Shown piece after piece: positions 15,044 through 23,768 of a DNA stretch of 64,000 bases. Both the position numbers and the translations under genes were made by a program. A model generated the notes under the pieces. That model worked only from the letters and a program-made list of their open reading frames with translations. It searched no databases and was not told where the DNA came from. Position 1 is the first letter of the stretch. Every line of letters starts with the position of its first letter. This DNA is from Neorhodopirellula lusitana. GTDB lineage: Bacteria > Planctomycetota > Planctomycetia > Pirellulales > Pirellulaceae. The DNA is taken from assembly GCF_900182915.1 (NCBI RefSeq), contig NZ_FXUG01000001.1:682001-746000 (forward strand). Reading direction: 5' to 3'.

Positions 15044-17487
15044 AAGGTTTAACGCAGAATGGTTTCGAGACGCTAGAAAAAGCTCGGCCGTCGCTCTTTG
15101 ATCGCACACGATCGTTGCTGCACAGTCGTTGGGCGCCTTTGGCAGTCTTGTATTTGGGCGTGTTTCTGACCGGCGTGATGTGGTGGACGACTCATTGCCA
15201 CCGAGATCGCCTCGTCGGGGAACGCTTCCAATTTCGCGTGGCGCAATTGCAAAGCCATATTGAGTCCCGGATAAGCCAGTACGAGTCTGTCTTGCGAGGT
15301 GGCGTGGCTCTCTTTCAGGCCAGTCGAGGTGTGGATCGCGATGAGTGGCACCGGTATGTCAATGACTGTGACATCGAGAGTTGGTACCCGGGCATCCAGG
15401 CGATGGGGGTTACTGTCCTTGTTGAACAGGATGAGTTGGCCGACTTTGAAGCAAGGGTTCAAGCCGACGGGTTTGACGATTTTAAAGTGTTTCCCAAGGG
15501 GGTGCGTAGTCGCTACGCGTGCGTCAACTTTATTGAGCCGTTTGACTGGCGTAATCAACGCGTCTTCGGCTACGACGCGTACAGTAGTCCGGAACGCCGC
15601 GATATGTTGAATCGCGCTGCCCGAACGGGAATGCCCAAGATTTCGGGCAAGATCACGTTGGTGCAAGAAGCCGAGGATGATACCCAGTCGGGGGTACTTT
15701 GTTGTCTACCGATTTATCGAAACGGCGCGAAGATTGCAACGGAGTCACAGCGGATGGAAGCGGTCGTGGGATGGGTCCATGCGGCCTTCCGGTGTACTGA
15801 CTTGATGAGTGGCATTTTGGATGAATGCGCTAATGACGTTGGGTTGGAAATCCATGACGTTGATCCCGATGCGGGGGAGCAACTTTTGTTCGCGAGTGGA
15901 AATTCAGTAGTCGAAGCACCGTCACGCGGATCCAACGCGATGATCCAGAGCTTACCACTTCGGCTCTCGGGACGAGATTGGATGTTAACGGTTTCGGCGC
16001 CATACAGTTTTCGTACTCCGGCGGAGTCGATGATGGGCGGGATTGTGGGTGTCAGTGGCTGTGTGATCAGTCTGCTGTTGTTCGCTGTGCTAACGTCACT
16101 GAATGGACAACGCATCCTTGCGATTGGCATGGCGGAAGAAATGACACGTGAACTGCAACACAGCGAAGCGTGCACGCTGAGCATTCTTGAGAACGCGTCG
16201 GAGTCGATTCTTTCAGTGGACGAACACGGCCGAATCGCGGCCGCCAACCGCGCGTCTCGTCGAGTTTTTCAGGCGGAGGACTCGTTGATTGGTTCCCAAA
16301 TTGAAGACTACATCGTCGGTGTCGACCTGAGTGAGTTGGCTAAGAAGGCCACTTCACAGGGTGGGGCGACGATGGGAATGATCCAGGATTGTCGGCGTGA
16401 AGACGGCACCTTGTTCCCTTGCAGCGTTTCGGTTGGCGAAGTGGAGGTAAGCGGTCTGCTGCACTATATCGTCGTTGCTCGCGATGAAACGGCCCGGATT
16501 GAAGCAGCTCAAAAACTCGCTGAACAACACAAAGTGCTCGTTGAAGTTTCGCACCGAGCAGGGCGTGCTGAGGTCGCCACCGGTGTGCTGCACAACGTTG
16601 GCAACGTGCTTAACAGTGTGAATGTGTCAGCCAACTTATTGCGAGAATATCTCGACGAAAGTCCGGTGGATATGCTGGCTAAGGCAGCCCAGGTCATCAA
16701 TGAACAAGAGGATCGGTTGGGTGACTTCTTTTCCAATGACCCACGTGCAAAGCACTTCCCCAGGTTGTTGAACCAGGTGGTTTTGAAGTTTGAGGCTGAA
16801 CGAGAATCACAGCTTGGGGAACTTCATGCGTTGACGGATAACATTGGACACATCAAAGAAATTGTGTCCATGCAGCAGTCCTTTGCCGTCAAGAGCGGGT
16901 TGGATGAAATGATTGATCCCGTCGAGATTTTTGAAGATGCAATCAGAATGAACGACGCCAGTCTGGAACGGCATGGTGTGGCAATTCAGCGAGACTTTGG
17001 ATCGCTACCACCGATTCATACGCAAAGGCATGAGGTCATTCAAATCCTCGTCAACTTGATTCGGAACGCTCAGCAGTCGATTGATGAATCAAGTGCAGGT
17101 GATCGGGTTATCAAGCTGGCCATTCGGCCCGATGGCGACTGGGTGTGCTTTGAAGTGAGGGACTGCGGTATGGGAATCCCGCAAGAGAACCTGACCAAGA
17201 TTTTCCAGCACGGTTTTACGACCAAATGCGATGGGCATGGTTTTGGCCTGCATTCCTGTGCCAACGCGGCGCAAGAGCTTGGAGGCGAGCTGACGGTGGA
17301 TAGTCTGGGTGCTGGCAAAGGTGCCTGTTTCCAGGTGAGACTGCCACTTCAGATTTCATCGCGTCCAGCCACGCAGAATGTCTCAACAAAAAATGAAAGT
17401 GTGACTGCAGGAGACAGCAGCGGTGCGTCGGGAGACGATGCTGAAGCACTCGTCTTGACGAATGTGGACCCCAACGGAGATTGCTAA
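15040..17487 (+). CDS. CHASE-PAS membrane sensor histidine kinase with HNVGN-type H-box
   Basis: An 815-residue kinase: TM1 (about 32-50), an extracytoplasmic CHASE domain (about 75-290, containing YPGIQAMG and IEPFDWRN), TM2 (about 328-350), a PAS domain (about 383-490), an atypical dimerisation module with H518 in GVLHNVGN, a linker with a DPRAKHFP segment, and a HATPase with N-box NLIRNAQQS (about 672), DCGMGIP and GHGFGLHS. CHASE domains bind small ligands such as cytokinin-like compounds or lipids in characterised proteins; the ligand here is unknown. The TTG start overlaps the preceding TGA, with GGAG 6 nt upstream. It is a close architectural paralogue of the kinase at 40230-42671. Its stop overlaps the convergent gene's stop. 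Confidence 0.9.
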   Translation: MKGLTQNGFETLEKARPSLFDRTRSLLHSRWAPLAVLYLGVFLTGVMWWTTHCHRDRLVGERFQFRVAQLQSHIESRISQYESVLRGGVALFQASRGVDRDEWHRYVNDCDIESWYPGIQAMGVTVLVEQDELADFEARVQADGFDDFKVFPKGVRSRYACVNFIEPFDWRNQRVFGYDAYSSPERRDMLNRAARTGMPKISGKITLVQEAEDDTQSGVLCCLPIYRNGAKIATESQRMEAVVGWVHAAFRCTDLMSGILDECANDVGLEIHDVDPDAGEQLLFASGNSVVEAPSRGSNAMIQSLPLRLSGRDWMLTVSAPYSFRTPAESMMGGIVGVSGCVISLLLFAVLTSLNGQRILAIGMAEEMTRELQHSEACTLSILENASESILSVDEHGRIAAANRASRRVFQAEDSLIGSQIEDYIVGVDLSELAKKATSQGGATMGMIQDCRREDGTLFPCSVSVGEVEVSGLLHYIVVARDETARIEAAQKLAEQHKVLVEVSHRAGRAEVATGVLHNVGNVLNSVNVSANLLREYLDESPVDMLAKAAQVINEQEDRLGDFFSNDPRAKHFPRLLNQVVLKFEAERESQLGELHALTDNIGHIKEIVSMQQSFAVKSGLDEMIDPVEIFEDAIRMNDASLERHGVAIQRDFGSLPPIHTQRHEVIQILVNLIRNAQQSIDESSAGDRVIKLAIRPDGDWVCFEVRDCGMGIPQENLTKIFQHGFTTKCDGHGFGLHSCANAAQELGGELTVDSLGAGKGACFQVRLPLQISSRPATQNVSTKNESVTAGDSSGASGDDAEALVLTNVDPNGDC

Positions 17488-19154
17488 GCAGCCTTCGAAT
17501 TGGTGGAGTCGCTTGATGCTATCGATCCGGATTTACTGGTGTCGGTTGCCGTGTCGGTTGCCGTGTCGGTTGCCGTGTCGGTTCGGTTCAGTGTTCGTTT
17601 TTGGCGAACCAGGGCGAGGGCAGCATCGTCAATCCATTCTTCGACTCGCTCTAGCTCCGGCGGTTGGGCACCACGAAGGTGCCGGCGTCCCGAATCCGTG
17701 TCCGCGTAGACGCGAATCGCTTGAAGGAGCAAGTCGGCGTTGGACTTGGCAATCTTATCCGCGGTATTGAATTTCGCGCCGACCAGCAGCTGGGTTTCTC
17801 GAGCGAGCATGGCGGGCAATTGACACATCAAGATTGCTTGGCATCGCCACGCGTGAATTGTTGACACCGTGATCCATCGAGTCGCCAATTCCGCTGCCAT
17901 TGCCTCGGGTGAGGCTGACAGGAAGTCGGCAACGGTGTGGATCCCAATCGCTTTAAAACGTGCCGCTGTCTTTTCACCGATTGAAGGCGCGTCGACCAAA
18001 GGCGATCGGACGTTCAGGCGAATTCGACGAGACGATGTCGCAGGCTGAAAGGAAATGACGGGTGAAGCTTCCTCGGGTGAGTTCGCTGTGGTGGGGATCG
18101 CATCGGATGGCGGCGATTTTGTTGCAAGTGTGTCCTCGTTGTGAACTTCCAGCTTGGATTCTTCGAGGATGCGAATGTGAGTGTTGGATTTCTTTTCCAG
18201 TAGCCGCTTGGTGTACTCACGTTCGTGGTTGTGGACCTTCCTTACCTTCTCGACGACCCGGACTTCGCTGGGTAGGAATCGTTCAACGGTGCCGTTTTTC
18301 TCGAACTCATCGATCAGACCTTGAACTTTGCGTTGTTCGTTGGCGTGCTCGATCCTGCGGATCCACATTTGCGTCGGCACTCGGATGCCGGCCAGTACGG
18401 TCGCCAGATTGGTTCGAACCGTGGGGATCGGTTGCGCTCGGAATTGTTCGGCGTCCAGAGCGGCACGTTCAATCACACGGGCCCATCCGGTAATGCACAG
18501 ACCAATCAACTGCGCGAGGCAGCCGCGCGAAACGGTATCCAATCCCGCCGGTGGGTTGGAGCGACCGGCCTTTAAGTCGTAGTGCGTGATCAGGGTATCG
18601 TAGTGTTGATGAGCAATCCGGGCGGATTGCAGGATGGCTTCGCCGAGCCAACCGGGGCCATCGGACAGCTGGAACACCGTTCGCGTGGGATCCTCTTGCC
18701 ACTGCTCGCGAAGGGAGGTGTAAGATTTTGTAATGCTCCACTCGATGGGACGGTGCAGCACTTTTTCCGCTGGCGACTGCGCCGTGTGCAGGGGCTGAAT
18801 CGGATCGGTGAAGTAATGGCTCAAAACGCCAGCGGCGCGAGCGGCTTCGGCCCAATCGTTGTTGCGAATGTGCTTTTGCAGTCGGTCATACCACTGATGT
18901 GCCACGCGGGGAGCACCGCCCCAGTACCCGTCATCCACATGGATGACGTGGTTGTGGAAATCGCGAAATCGGGTGTCAGGCTCTTTGGCACCGACAAGGT
19001 ATTTCGAATGATGTTGAAGTAGATGTCCCGCCAGTCGCTGGCCGGCCGATGTTCCTACCAATGGAAGCGCATCGATCGCAAAGTGGTGATGCGTGCTGCG
19101 GCAATGCGCAGCTCGCAAGATTGCGAGTAACCAGCGATTAGGTTCATTCTTCAA
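17484..19154 (-). CDS. Zinc-dependent phospholipase C-like domain fused to DUF4332
   Basis: A 556-residue two-part protein. The N-terminal half (about 15-260) has a spread of histidines and acidic residues in helical context (THHHFAIDAL, FHNHVIHVDD, SHYFTDPIQPLHTAQS) resembling the zinc-binding set of bacterial phospholipase C/nuclease S1-P1 folds. The middle (about 280-370) is charged and partly coiled coil. The C-terminal part (about 390-525) begins with a helix-hairpin-helix-like APSIGEKTAARFKAIGI and matches DUF4332, a family with helix-hairpin-helix character. There is no signal peptide, so a cytoplasmic role on lipids or nucleic acids is open. The C-terminus carries a TDTA repeat. Domain identity is from motif resemblance; enzymatic activity is inferred. 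Confidence 0.75.
   Translation of the reverse strand: MKNEPNRWLLAILRAAHCRSTHHHFAIDALPLVGTSAGQRLAGHLLQHHSKYLVGAKEPDTRFRDFHNHVIHVDDGYWGGAPRVAHQWYDRLQKHIRNNDWAEAARAAGVLSHYFTDPIQPLHTAQSPAEKVLHRPIEWSITKSYTSLREQWQEDPTRTVFQLSDGPGWLGEAILQSARIAHQHYDTLITHYDLKAGRSNPPAGLDTVSRGCLAQLIGLCITGWARVIERAALDAEQFRAQPIPTVRTNLATVLAGIRVPTQMWIRRIEHANEQRKVQGLIDEFEKNGTVERFLPSEVRVVEKVRKVHNHEREYTKRLLEKKSNTHIRILEESKLEVHNEDTLATKSPPSDAIPTTANSPEEASPVISFQPATSSRRIRLNVRSPLVDAPSIGEKTAARFKAIGIHTVADFLSASPEAMAAELATRWITVSTIHAWRCQAILMCQLPAMLARETQLLVGAKFNTADKIAKSNADLLLQAIRVYADTDSGRRHLRGAQPPELERVEEWIDDAALALVRQKRTLNRTDTATDTATDTATDTSKSGSIASSDSTNSKAA
17539..17583. repeat. 12-bp tandem repeat encoding TDTA units
   Basis: Three exact copies of GTGTCGGTTGCC (17539-17574) and a 9-nt partial fourth copy. 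On the minus strand this codes for repeated Thr-Asp-Thr-Ala near the C-terminus of the phospholipase/DUF4332 protein. The unit is a multiple of three, so copy number can change without a frameshift. Confidence 0.9.
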
Positions 19155-19184
19155 AGACTCGACCTCCGACCATGAACGCGAGCG

Positions 19185-19580
19185 TTAGGCTGCTCGTCGG
19201 GAGGACGATTGTGCGCCCGAGACGGACACGCCGTACGCACAAGCTTGGCGAGCCAAGCGTTGCCGCAATGATGCGCCGATTGCACCTTCTTCCAAGGTGT
19301 CGTAGTGCAGAACTCGCTGCGTGAACGATTCACGAGTCAAAGGACGAAACTCGCAATGACCTGTCGGAGGCTTCGTCTCGCCGTAAAGCGATCGGATCCG
19401 AAACGCATGGTCGCTTTCAGCGATTGCGAAGTAGAGATCGTAAAGGTGATCGATGGACAACGTTGACACGTTTTGGAAAGGTCCAATAGCCACGGGTGCA
19501 TCCTTGCAAAAAAATGGGCGGGGGAGACCAACGATCGCAGTATCGGCAAATTCAAGAACGCCGTGCAAGATTGAAAACAC
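19185..19580 (-). CDS. Small protein of unknown function
   Basis: A 131-residue frame from a GTG. No domain is recognised. The translation looks like a real globular protein in its middle (IDHLYDLYFAIAESDHAF) and has an Arg/Ser-rich end. It lies 30 nt upstream of the phospholipase/DUF4332 gene and 78 nt after DUF58 on the same strand, so it fits an operon. I see no clear ribosome site before the GTG and an internal start is possible. A competing 93-codon frame overlaps but reads less like a protein. Confidence 0.45.
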   Translation of the reverse strand: MFSILHGVLEFADTAIVGLPRPFFCKDAPVAIGPFQNVSTLSIDHLYDLYFAIAESDHAFRIRSLYGETKPPTGHCEFRPLTRESFTQRVLHYDTLEEGAIGASLRQRLARQACAYGVSVSGAQSSSRRAA

Positions 19581-19658
19581 AAAATTGCAACAATGTCCGC
19601 AAGCTTGTTAAGGCCCAAAATGGGCGGGCAAGTTGTATATGGACATGTCGAAGGGACG

Positions 19659-21146
19659 CTAACGCATCATTTGTTGGCGGCACACGTCCAGGATGCTTTT
19701 TTCATCGGATAGATGAGCGACCTGGATATGCTCCGCCATTAATGGCCCCGCAACACTCGTGTATTGGTCTAAGTCCAGCGAGTTGAGAATGACTGAGACG
19801 GCCCAGCCACGTCGAGCGAAACCAACCAAGGCACCGATCGTTTCAGCGGGAGCTTGTTGAAGGATCACCAGCAACGTGGTTTCGTTGGAAAGCCGAGATT
19901 CACTTTCAATCAAAAACTCGGGCAAGGTGAGGCCATCGGTGCGTTCCAGGCGTGCCAGAGTTCGTGTCATTTGTTGAAGATGCAGTGGTCCACGATCGAC
20001 GTCCATCACTACCGGACGCAAGCGATCATTCTCGCTTCGCATTGCGGCGGACGCTCCGGCGGATGATCGGACCAGGAACGGATCACTGACCCGGTGATCG
20101 CCTCGGAAGCCTTCTTCGCGGATTCGATCGGCTGCGTCACGCCCGTTCGTCGCCAATCCAAAAGGCTCGCCCGCGTCATGCAAGGCGGCTGCAATGGACG
20201 CCGCCGCGGTGATGCTGAGGTCGGTTCGAAAGGGTTCGTTACGGTTTGGATTGGTGGAAACGTGCATGTCCACTACGATCGTAGCCCCGATTACCGAGGA
20301 AGGCTCGTAGATTTTACTGTGCAATGTGCCGGTGCGAGCGGTCGCGGCCCAGTGAACACTGCGCATTGGATCGCCGGTCTGCCATTTACGAATGCCTCGC
20401 AGACGCGTGGGGTCGGGCATCACGTTGGACCGAATGCGAATCTCGCCGATGGGACGCCGCGAGCCAATTTCGTAGGTTGATAGCAGTTCAATCTTAGGCA
20501 GCACGCACAAAAACATCGGACGGGTCCCGAGTCGATAGCGACGGTACATGCCGACGGGATCGCCCGTTTCGAGAACAGTGGGGCCGATCTGGTAATAGCC
20601 GCGACGCTTACAAACGATCGTGTAACGCAAGTGCTTGGTTTGGCCAGGCCAAAGCGTCATCACCGCTAGACGTGGACCATCGATGGTTAGCGGAGCGGCC
20701 CGGTAAAGCTCGCTCGTTGAATCCGTCTCTTCGGCTTCCGACGCGGTGAGTCGTGGCATCAGGTCTTCCGCCAAGACCCAGACGACGGGCAACCGGCCCT
20801 GGTTGGTGACGGCGATGCTGATGGGGATTCGGGAACCGATGACAACCGCCATGTCTTGCCCGACACCGGGTGCGTCTTCTCGTTCAGCGATCACGAAATC
20901 GGACCACTGCGTGGACAGGAACGCTCCGCCGCCGACCACTAACGCGACCGTCATCGCCGCGGTCATCCACAAGCCCGCTCCCGCGATCAGCCCTAGGACC
21001 ATCACGCCGGCGCAAATCGCGATGACAGTGAACGTGGATGAGGCCGTCGCAGTCGGCGATGTCGTGGACGCAGCAACGGCTGGCATCGCTGGCGCGGTCG
21101 AATCGGCGTCGGGACGCTTGGAAGACGGGATTTGGCTGTTTGACAC
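19659..21146 (-). CDS. DUF58 domain protein, partner of MoxR
   Basis: A 495-residue protein with an Ala/Thr/Ser-rich N-terminus, two adjacent membrane segments (about 38-80) and a DUF58 domain whose signature is visible as RGIRKWQTGDPMRSVHWAAT (about 265-284). DUF58 proteins usually pair with MoxR AAA+ ATPases and are thought to act in assembly or metal insertion of extracytoplasmic complexes. The MoxR gene lies 44 nt upstream on the same strand, as expected. A von Willebrand-type domain protein and transglutaminase, often part of such clusters, are not nearby. Confidence 0.9.
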   Translation of the reverse strand: MSNSQIPSSKRPDADSTAPAMPAVAASTTSPTATASSTFTVIAICAGVMVLGLIAGAGLWMTAAMTVALVVGGGAFLSTQWSDFVIAEREDAPGVGQDMAVVIGSRIPISIAVTNQGRLPVVWVLAEDLMPRLTASEAEETDSTSELYRAAPLTIDGPRLAVMTLWPGQTKHLRYTIVCKRRGYYQIGPTVLETGDPVGMYRRYRLGTRPMFLCVLPKIELLSTYEIGSRRPIGEIRIRSNVMPDPTRLRGIRKWQTGDPMRSVHWAATARTGTLHSKIYEPSSVIGATIVVDMHVSTNPNRNEPFRTDLSITAAASIAAALHDAGEPFGLATNGRDAADRIREEGFRGDHRVSDPFLVRSSAGASAAMRSENDRLRPVVMDVDRGPLHLQQMTRTLARLERTDGLTLPEFLIESESRLSNETTLLVILQQAPAETIGALVGFARRGWAVSVILNSLDLDQYTSVAGPLMAEHIQVAHLSDEKSILDVCRQQMMR

Positions 21147-21190
21147 GAGAGGCTATCGATTACTCATAGGTCACTGTGGGGAGTAATCGT

Positions 21191-22390
21191 TTACGACTGG
21201 ATCGTCGGGACGGCGATCTCACCGAGAATATCCTCGAGTACTTGTTCGGTGGTCAGCTTTCGCAAGCGACTTTCCGGCCGCAGGATTAAGCGGTGATTCA
21301 TCACTGGCGCAATGATTTTCTTGACATCGTCGGGCAAGACGAAGCTGCGACCTCGGATGGCGGCCATCGCTTGCGAGCACCGGAACAGCGCGATCGTGGC
21401 ACGAGGGCTTCCCCCCAAGGCCAGGTTTTCGTTGTGCCGCGTTTCGTGCACCACTTGTAATATGTAATGGCGAACTCGTGGATCGACATGAACATCACGG
21501 ATCGTCGACTGTGCTTTGACGAGTTGCTCAGCCGTTGCGACCGCGCCGATGGTGTCGATCGGATGCGTGAACTGGAGCATGTCGAGCATCCGCATCTCCT
21601 CTTCGACGGTCGGGTATCCGAGCGAAAACCGCATCAGAAATCGGTCCAGCTGAGCCTCGGGAAGCGGGAACGTGCCCTCGTGGTCGACCGGGTTTTGCGT
21701 CGCGATGACCAGAAAAGGTGGTTTCAGTGTGTAGGTGTTCCCATCAACGGTGACACGTCCTTCGGCCATGGCCTCAAGTAGCGAGGCTTGGGTTCGCGGC
21801 GTGGCTCGATTGATTTCATCGGCGAGCAAAATCTGAGTGAAGACGGGGCCCGCTCGAAACTCAAACTCCGATTCCTTCTGGTTGAAAATTGAGGTTCCCG
21901 TGACGTCGGTGGGCAACAGGTCGGGTGTGCACTGTACCCGTTTGAACTGGCATCCCAAGCTTTTCGCCAACGCCCTGGCCAGCATCGTTTTGGCGACGCC
22001 GGGCACATCTTCCAGCAGAATATGGCCGCCGCTGAGCCAAGCGACCAGGGACAAGACGAGTTGTTTGCGTTTGCCAACGATCGCCAGTTCCACGTTGCCG
22101 ATGACTCTTTTGGCAAGTTCCGCGACCGGAGCCACGTCAACATGCCCGGTTGATCTTCGGGCAGACGCCTTCGTGACAGCCGCTGTACTGGAAGGTGGTC
22201 CGGAGTTGGAAGGTGCTCCGGAGTTGGGTGGTGCCCCAGTGTTGGAGGTTGCCCCGGCACTGGCTGACGGTTTTGGGCTAGCCGGTGGGCCGGATGGCGG
22301 AGCTGTCGGGTCGTTGGTCGGCAAGGAGTTGGCTCCGGTCAGTAGGCGATGTGGCTGCTGACCATCATAACTGCTGGAGACCGTCGCCAT
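21191..22390 (-). CDS. MoxR family AAA+ ATPase
   Basis: A 399-residue AAA+ ATPase of the MoxR group. Walker A is DVPGVAKTMLARAL (lysine at about 134), Walker B LADEINRA, and the MoxR-specific stretches FNQKESEFEFRAGPVFTQ and ATQNPVDHEGTFPLPEAQ (20 or fewer residues each) are intact. I chose ATG 22390 over a longer frame to 22555, whose extra 55 residues are Cys/Trp/Pro-rich and unlike any MoxR. Residues 30-80 are a low-complexity tract of Gly-Ala-Pro/Asn-Ser repeats. MoxR proteins act as chaperones with DUF58 partners; that gene follows directly. Confidence 0.92.
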   Translation of the reverse strand: MATVSSSYDGQQPHRLLTGANSLPTNDPTAPPSGPPASPKPSASAGATSNTGAPPNSGAPSNSGPPSSTAAVTKASARRSTGHVDVAPVAELAKRVIGNVELAIVGKRKQLVLSLVAWLSGGHILLEDVPGVAKTMLARALAKSLGCQFKRVQCTPDLLPTDVTGTSIFNQKESEFEFRAGPVFTQILLADEINRATPRTQASLLEAMAEGRVTVDGNTYTLKPPFLVIATQNPVDHEGTFPLPEAQLDRFLMRFSLGYPTVEEEMRMLDMLQFTHPIDTIGAVATAEQLVKAQSTIRDVHVDPRVRHYILQVVHETRHNENLALGGSPRATIALFRCSQAMAAIRGRSFVLPDDVKKIIAPVMNHRLILRPESRLRKLTTEQVLEDILGEIAVPTIQS

Positions 22391-22567
22391 GGGGCCAAGC
22401 GGACCCCAGCACATCAGAAGGCGAATTTGCACCCTGGTTGAGGGCGGAGACGGTTTGGGCTGCTGGGCTGCTGGAAAATGGAGCGATGAAGGCCAACCGA
22501 AGCAGCGATGACGGAAATGGCAGTTGGCAGACCCCGCTAATTCGATTGATGCCAATTGGGCGATCGC

Positions 22568-23485
22568 TTAGGTGCTCGCCGGTTCCTGTTCTTCACTGGA
22601 GTGGGGAATCGGCTGTTCATGCAGGGTGGCCAAAGCATTGGCGGCGGCCCGTTGTTCCGCGTCTTTCTTATTGTTTCCCCAGGCCGGCGGGAACTCTTGC
22701 TCGCCAATGACGGCACCGATCAAGAAGGCTTTCCGGTGATCGGGTCCACTTTCTCGGATCAGTCGATAGACCGGGGTGGCCGATAGCTCTCGTTGAGCAT
22801 ATTGCTGAAGCACGCTTTTGTGATTACCAGAACCCTGGGTGTCGACGGCCAGTTTGACCTCGTCGGCCAACCATAGCTTCAAACGATCGCAAACCACGTC
22901 GGCGCCGCCATCGAGGTACAACGCCGCAATGACAGATTCAAAAACGTCACTGACTAAGGATCGTGGGTATGAGCGATTTCGCGTGACACCACGGCCCACG
23001 ATAAGACATTCGTCCAGTCCCAACTTGCACGCGGTCCGTCCGCATGCACGACGGCTGACCACGGCTGACTTAATTTTGGTCAAATCGCCTTCGGTGTATT
23101 CCGGGTAGTCCTCGAACAGCCACCGGCAAACCGTCAGTCCCAGTACGGCATCGCCCAAGAACTCTAAACGTTCGTTGCTTGCCAGTCGGTTGGCCGCTCC
23201 CGAAGCGTGCGTGAGTGCTGATAGCAACAGACTGGGTGTCTTGAACCGATACTCCAGAATCTCTTGGCACCGTTGCAGTTTTGCATCGGCGTCGATGTGG
23301 TTGGCCTCATTGGATGTTGAGTCAATCAGGCGGATTGAGTCAGCATGCGGTTTGCGTTGATCAGCAATGAATTGACCGGGGCCGGCGAGATCCGAATTGG
23401 AAGGCGGGCTCGGAGTTGCTGTATCAGGGCTTGGACCGGCGGACGATGACGGATCGTCAGCCGTATCTTCAGGAGATGCGGGCAC
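22568..23485 (-). CDS. rnc: Ribonuclease III
   Basis: This enzyme cleaves double-stranded RNA, in rRNA processing and mRNA turnover. The signature NERLEFLGDAVL holds E108 and D112, and the second acidic pair D180 and E183 lies in SDVFESVIAALYLDGG. A dsRNA-binding domain occupies about residues 225-295. The first 65 residues form a Ser/Pro/Asp-rich extension absent from the E. coli protein, so an internal start is possible. It is first in the run of minus-strand genes leading to MoxR, 177 nt away. Confidence 0.95.
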   Translation of the reverse strand: MPASPEDTADDPSSSAGPSPDTATPSPPSNSDLAGPGQFIADQRKPHADSIRLIDSTSNEANHIDADAKLQRCQEILEYRFKTPSLLLSALTHASGAANRLASNERLEFLGDAVLGLTVCRWLFEDYPEYTEGDLTKIKSAVVSRRACGRTACKLGLDECLIVGRGVTRNRSYPRSLVSDVFESVIAALYLDGGADVVCDRLKLWLADEVKLAVDTQGSGNHKSVLQQYAQRELSATPVYRLIRESGPDHRKAFLIGAVIGEQEFPPAWGNNKKDAEQRAAANALATLHEQPIPHSSEEQEPAST

Positions 23486-23768
23486 AAAAAATCCAACTGT
23501 AGAAAAGAAGTGACAGAGATGACTGCCTCACTTCAGTCCCGCGCCGGTGATCGAAAATTTCGTAAGCGAAACTTTCTGTGGTCGGCTTTCGACCACCGGT
23601 GAGTGACTGTGCGAAGAAGCAAAACTAGCGAAACAGCACCGATTTTACTAGCCCGAACGAACGAATCCAGGCTTCATCGTCGAAGTGTTCCGGTCAATCG
23701 CCTGACTAGACTTGCCGATGCCGGGGCGTTTCAATGGGGAATCACTTAACAGCCTGAGTCCGTGAAAG

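Noticed and set aside
15073-15666. 197-codon minus-strand frame inside the CHASE kinase
   Set aside because: Shadow of conserved CHASE coding sequence.
17539-17583. Possible CRISPR or regulatory iteron
   Set aside because: In-frame coding repeat of TDTA without spacers.
22391-22555. 55-codon extension of the MoxR gene
   Set aside because: Cys/Trp/Pro-rich translation with no likeness to MoxR; ATG 22390 is adequate.
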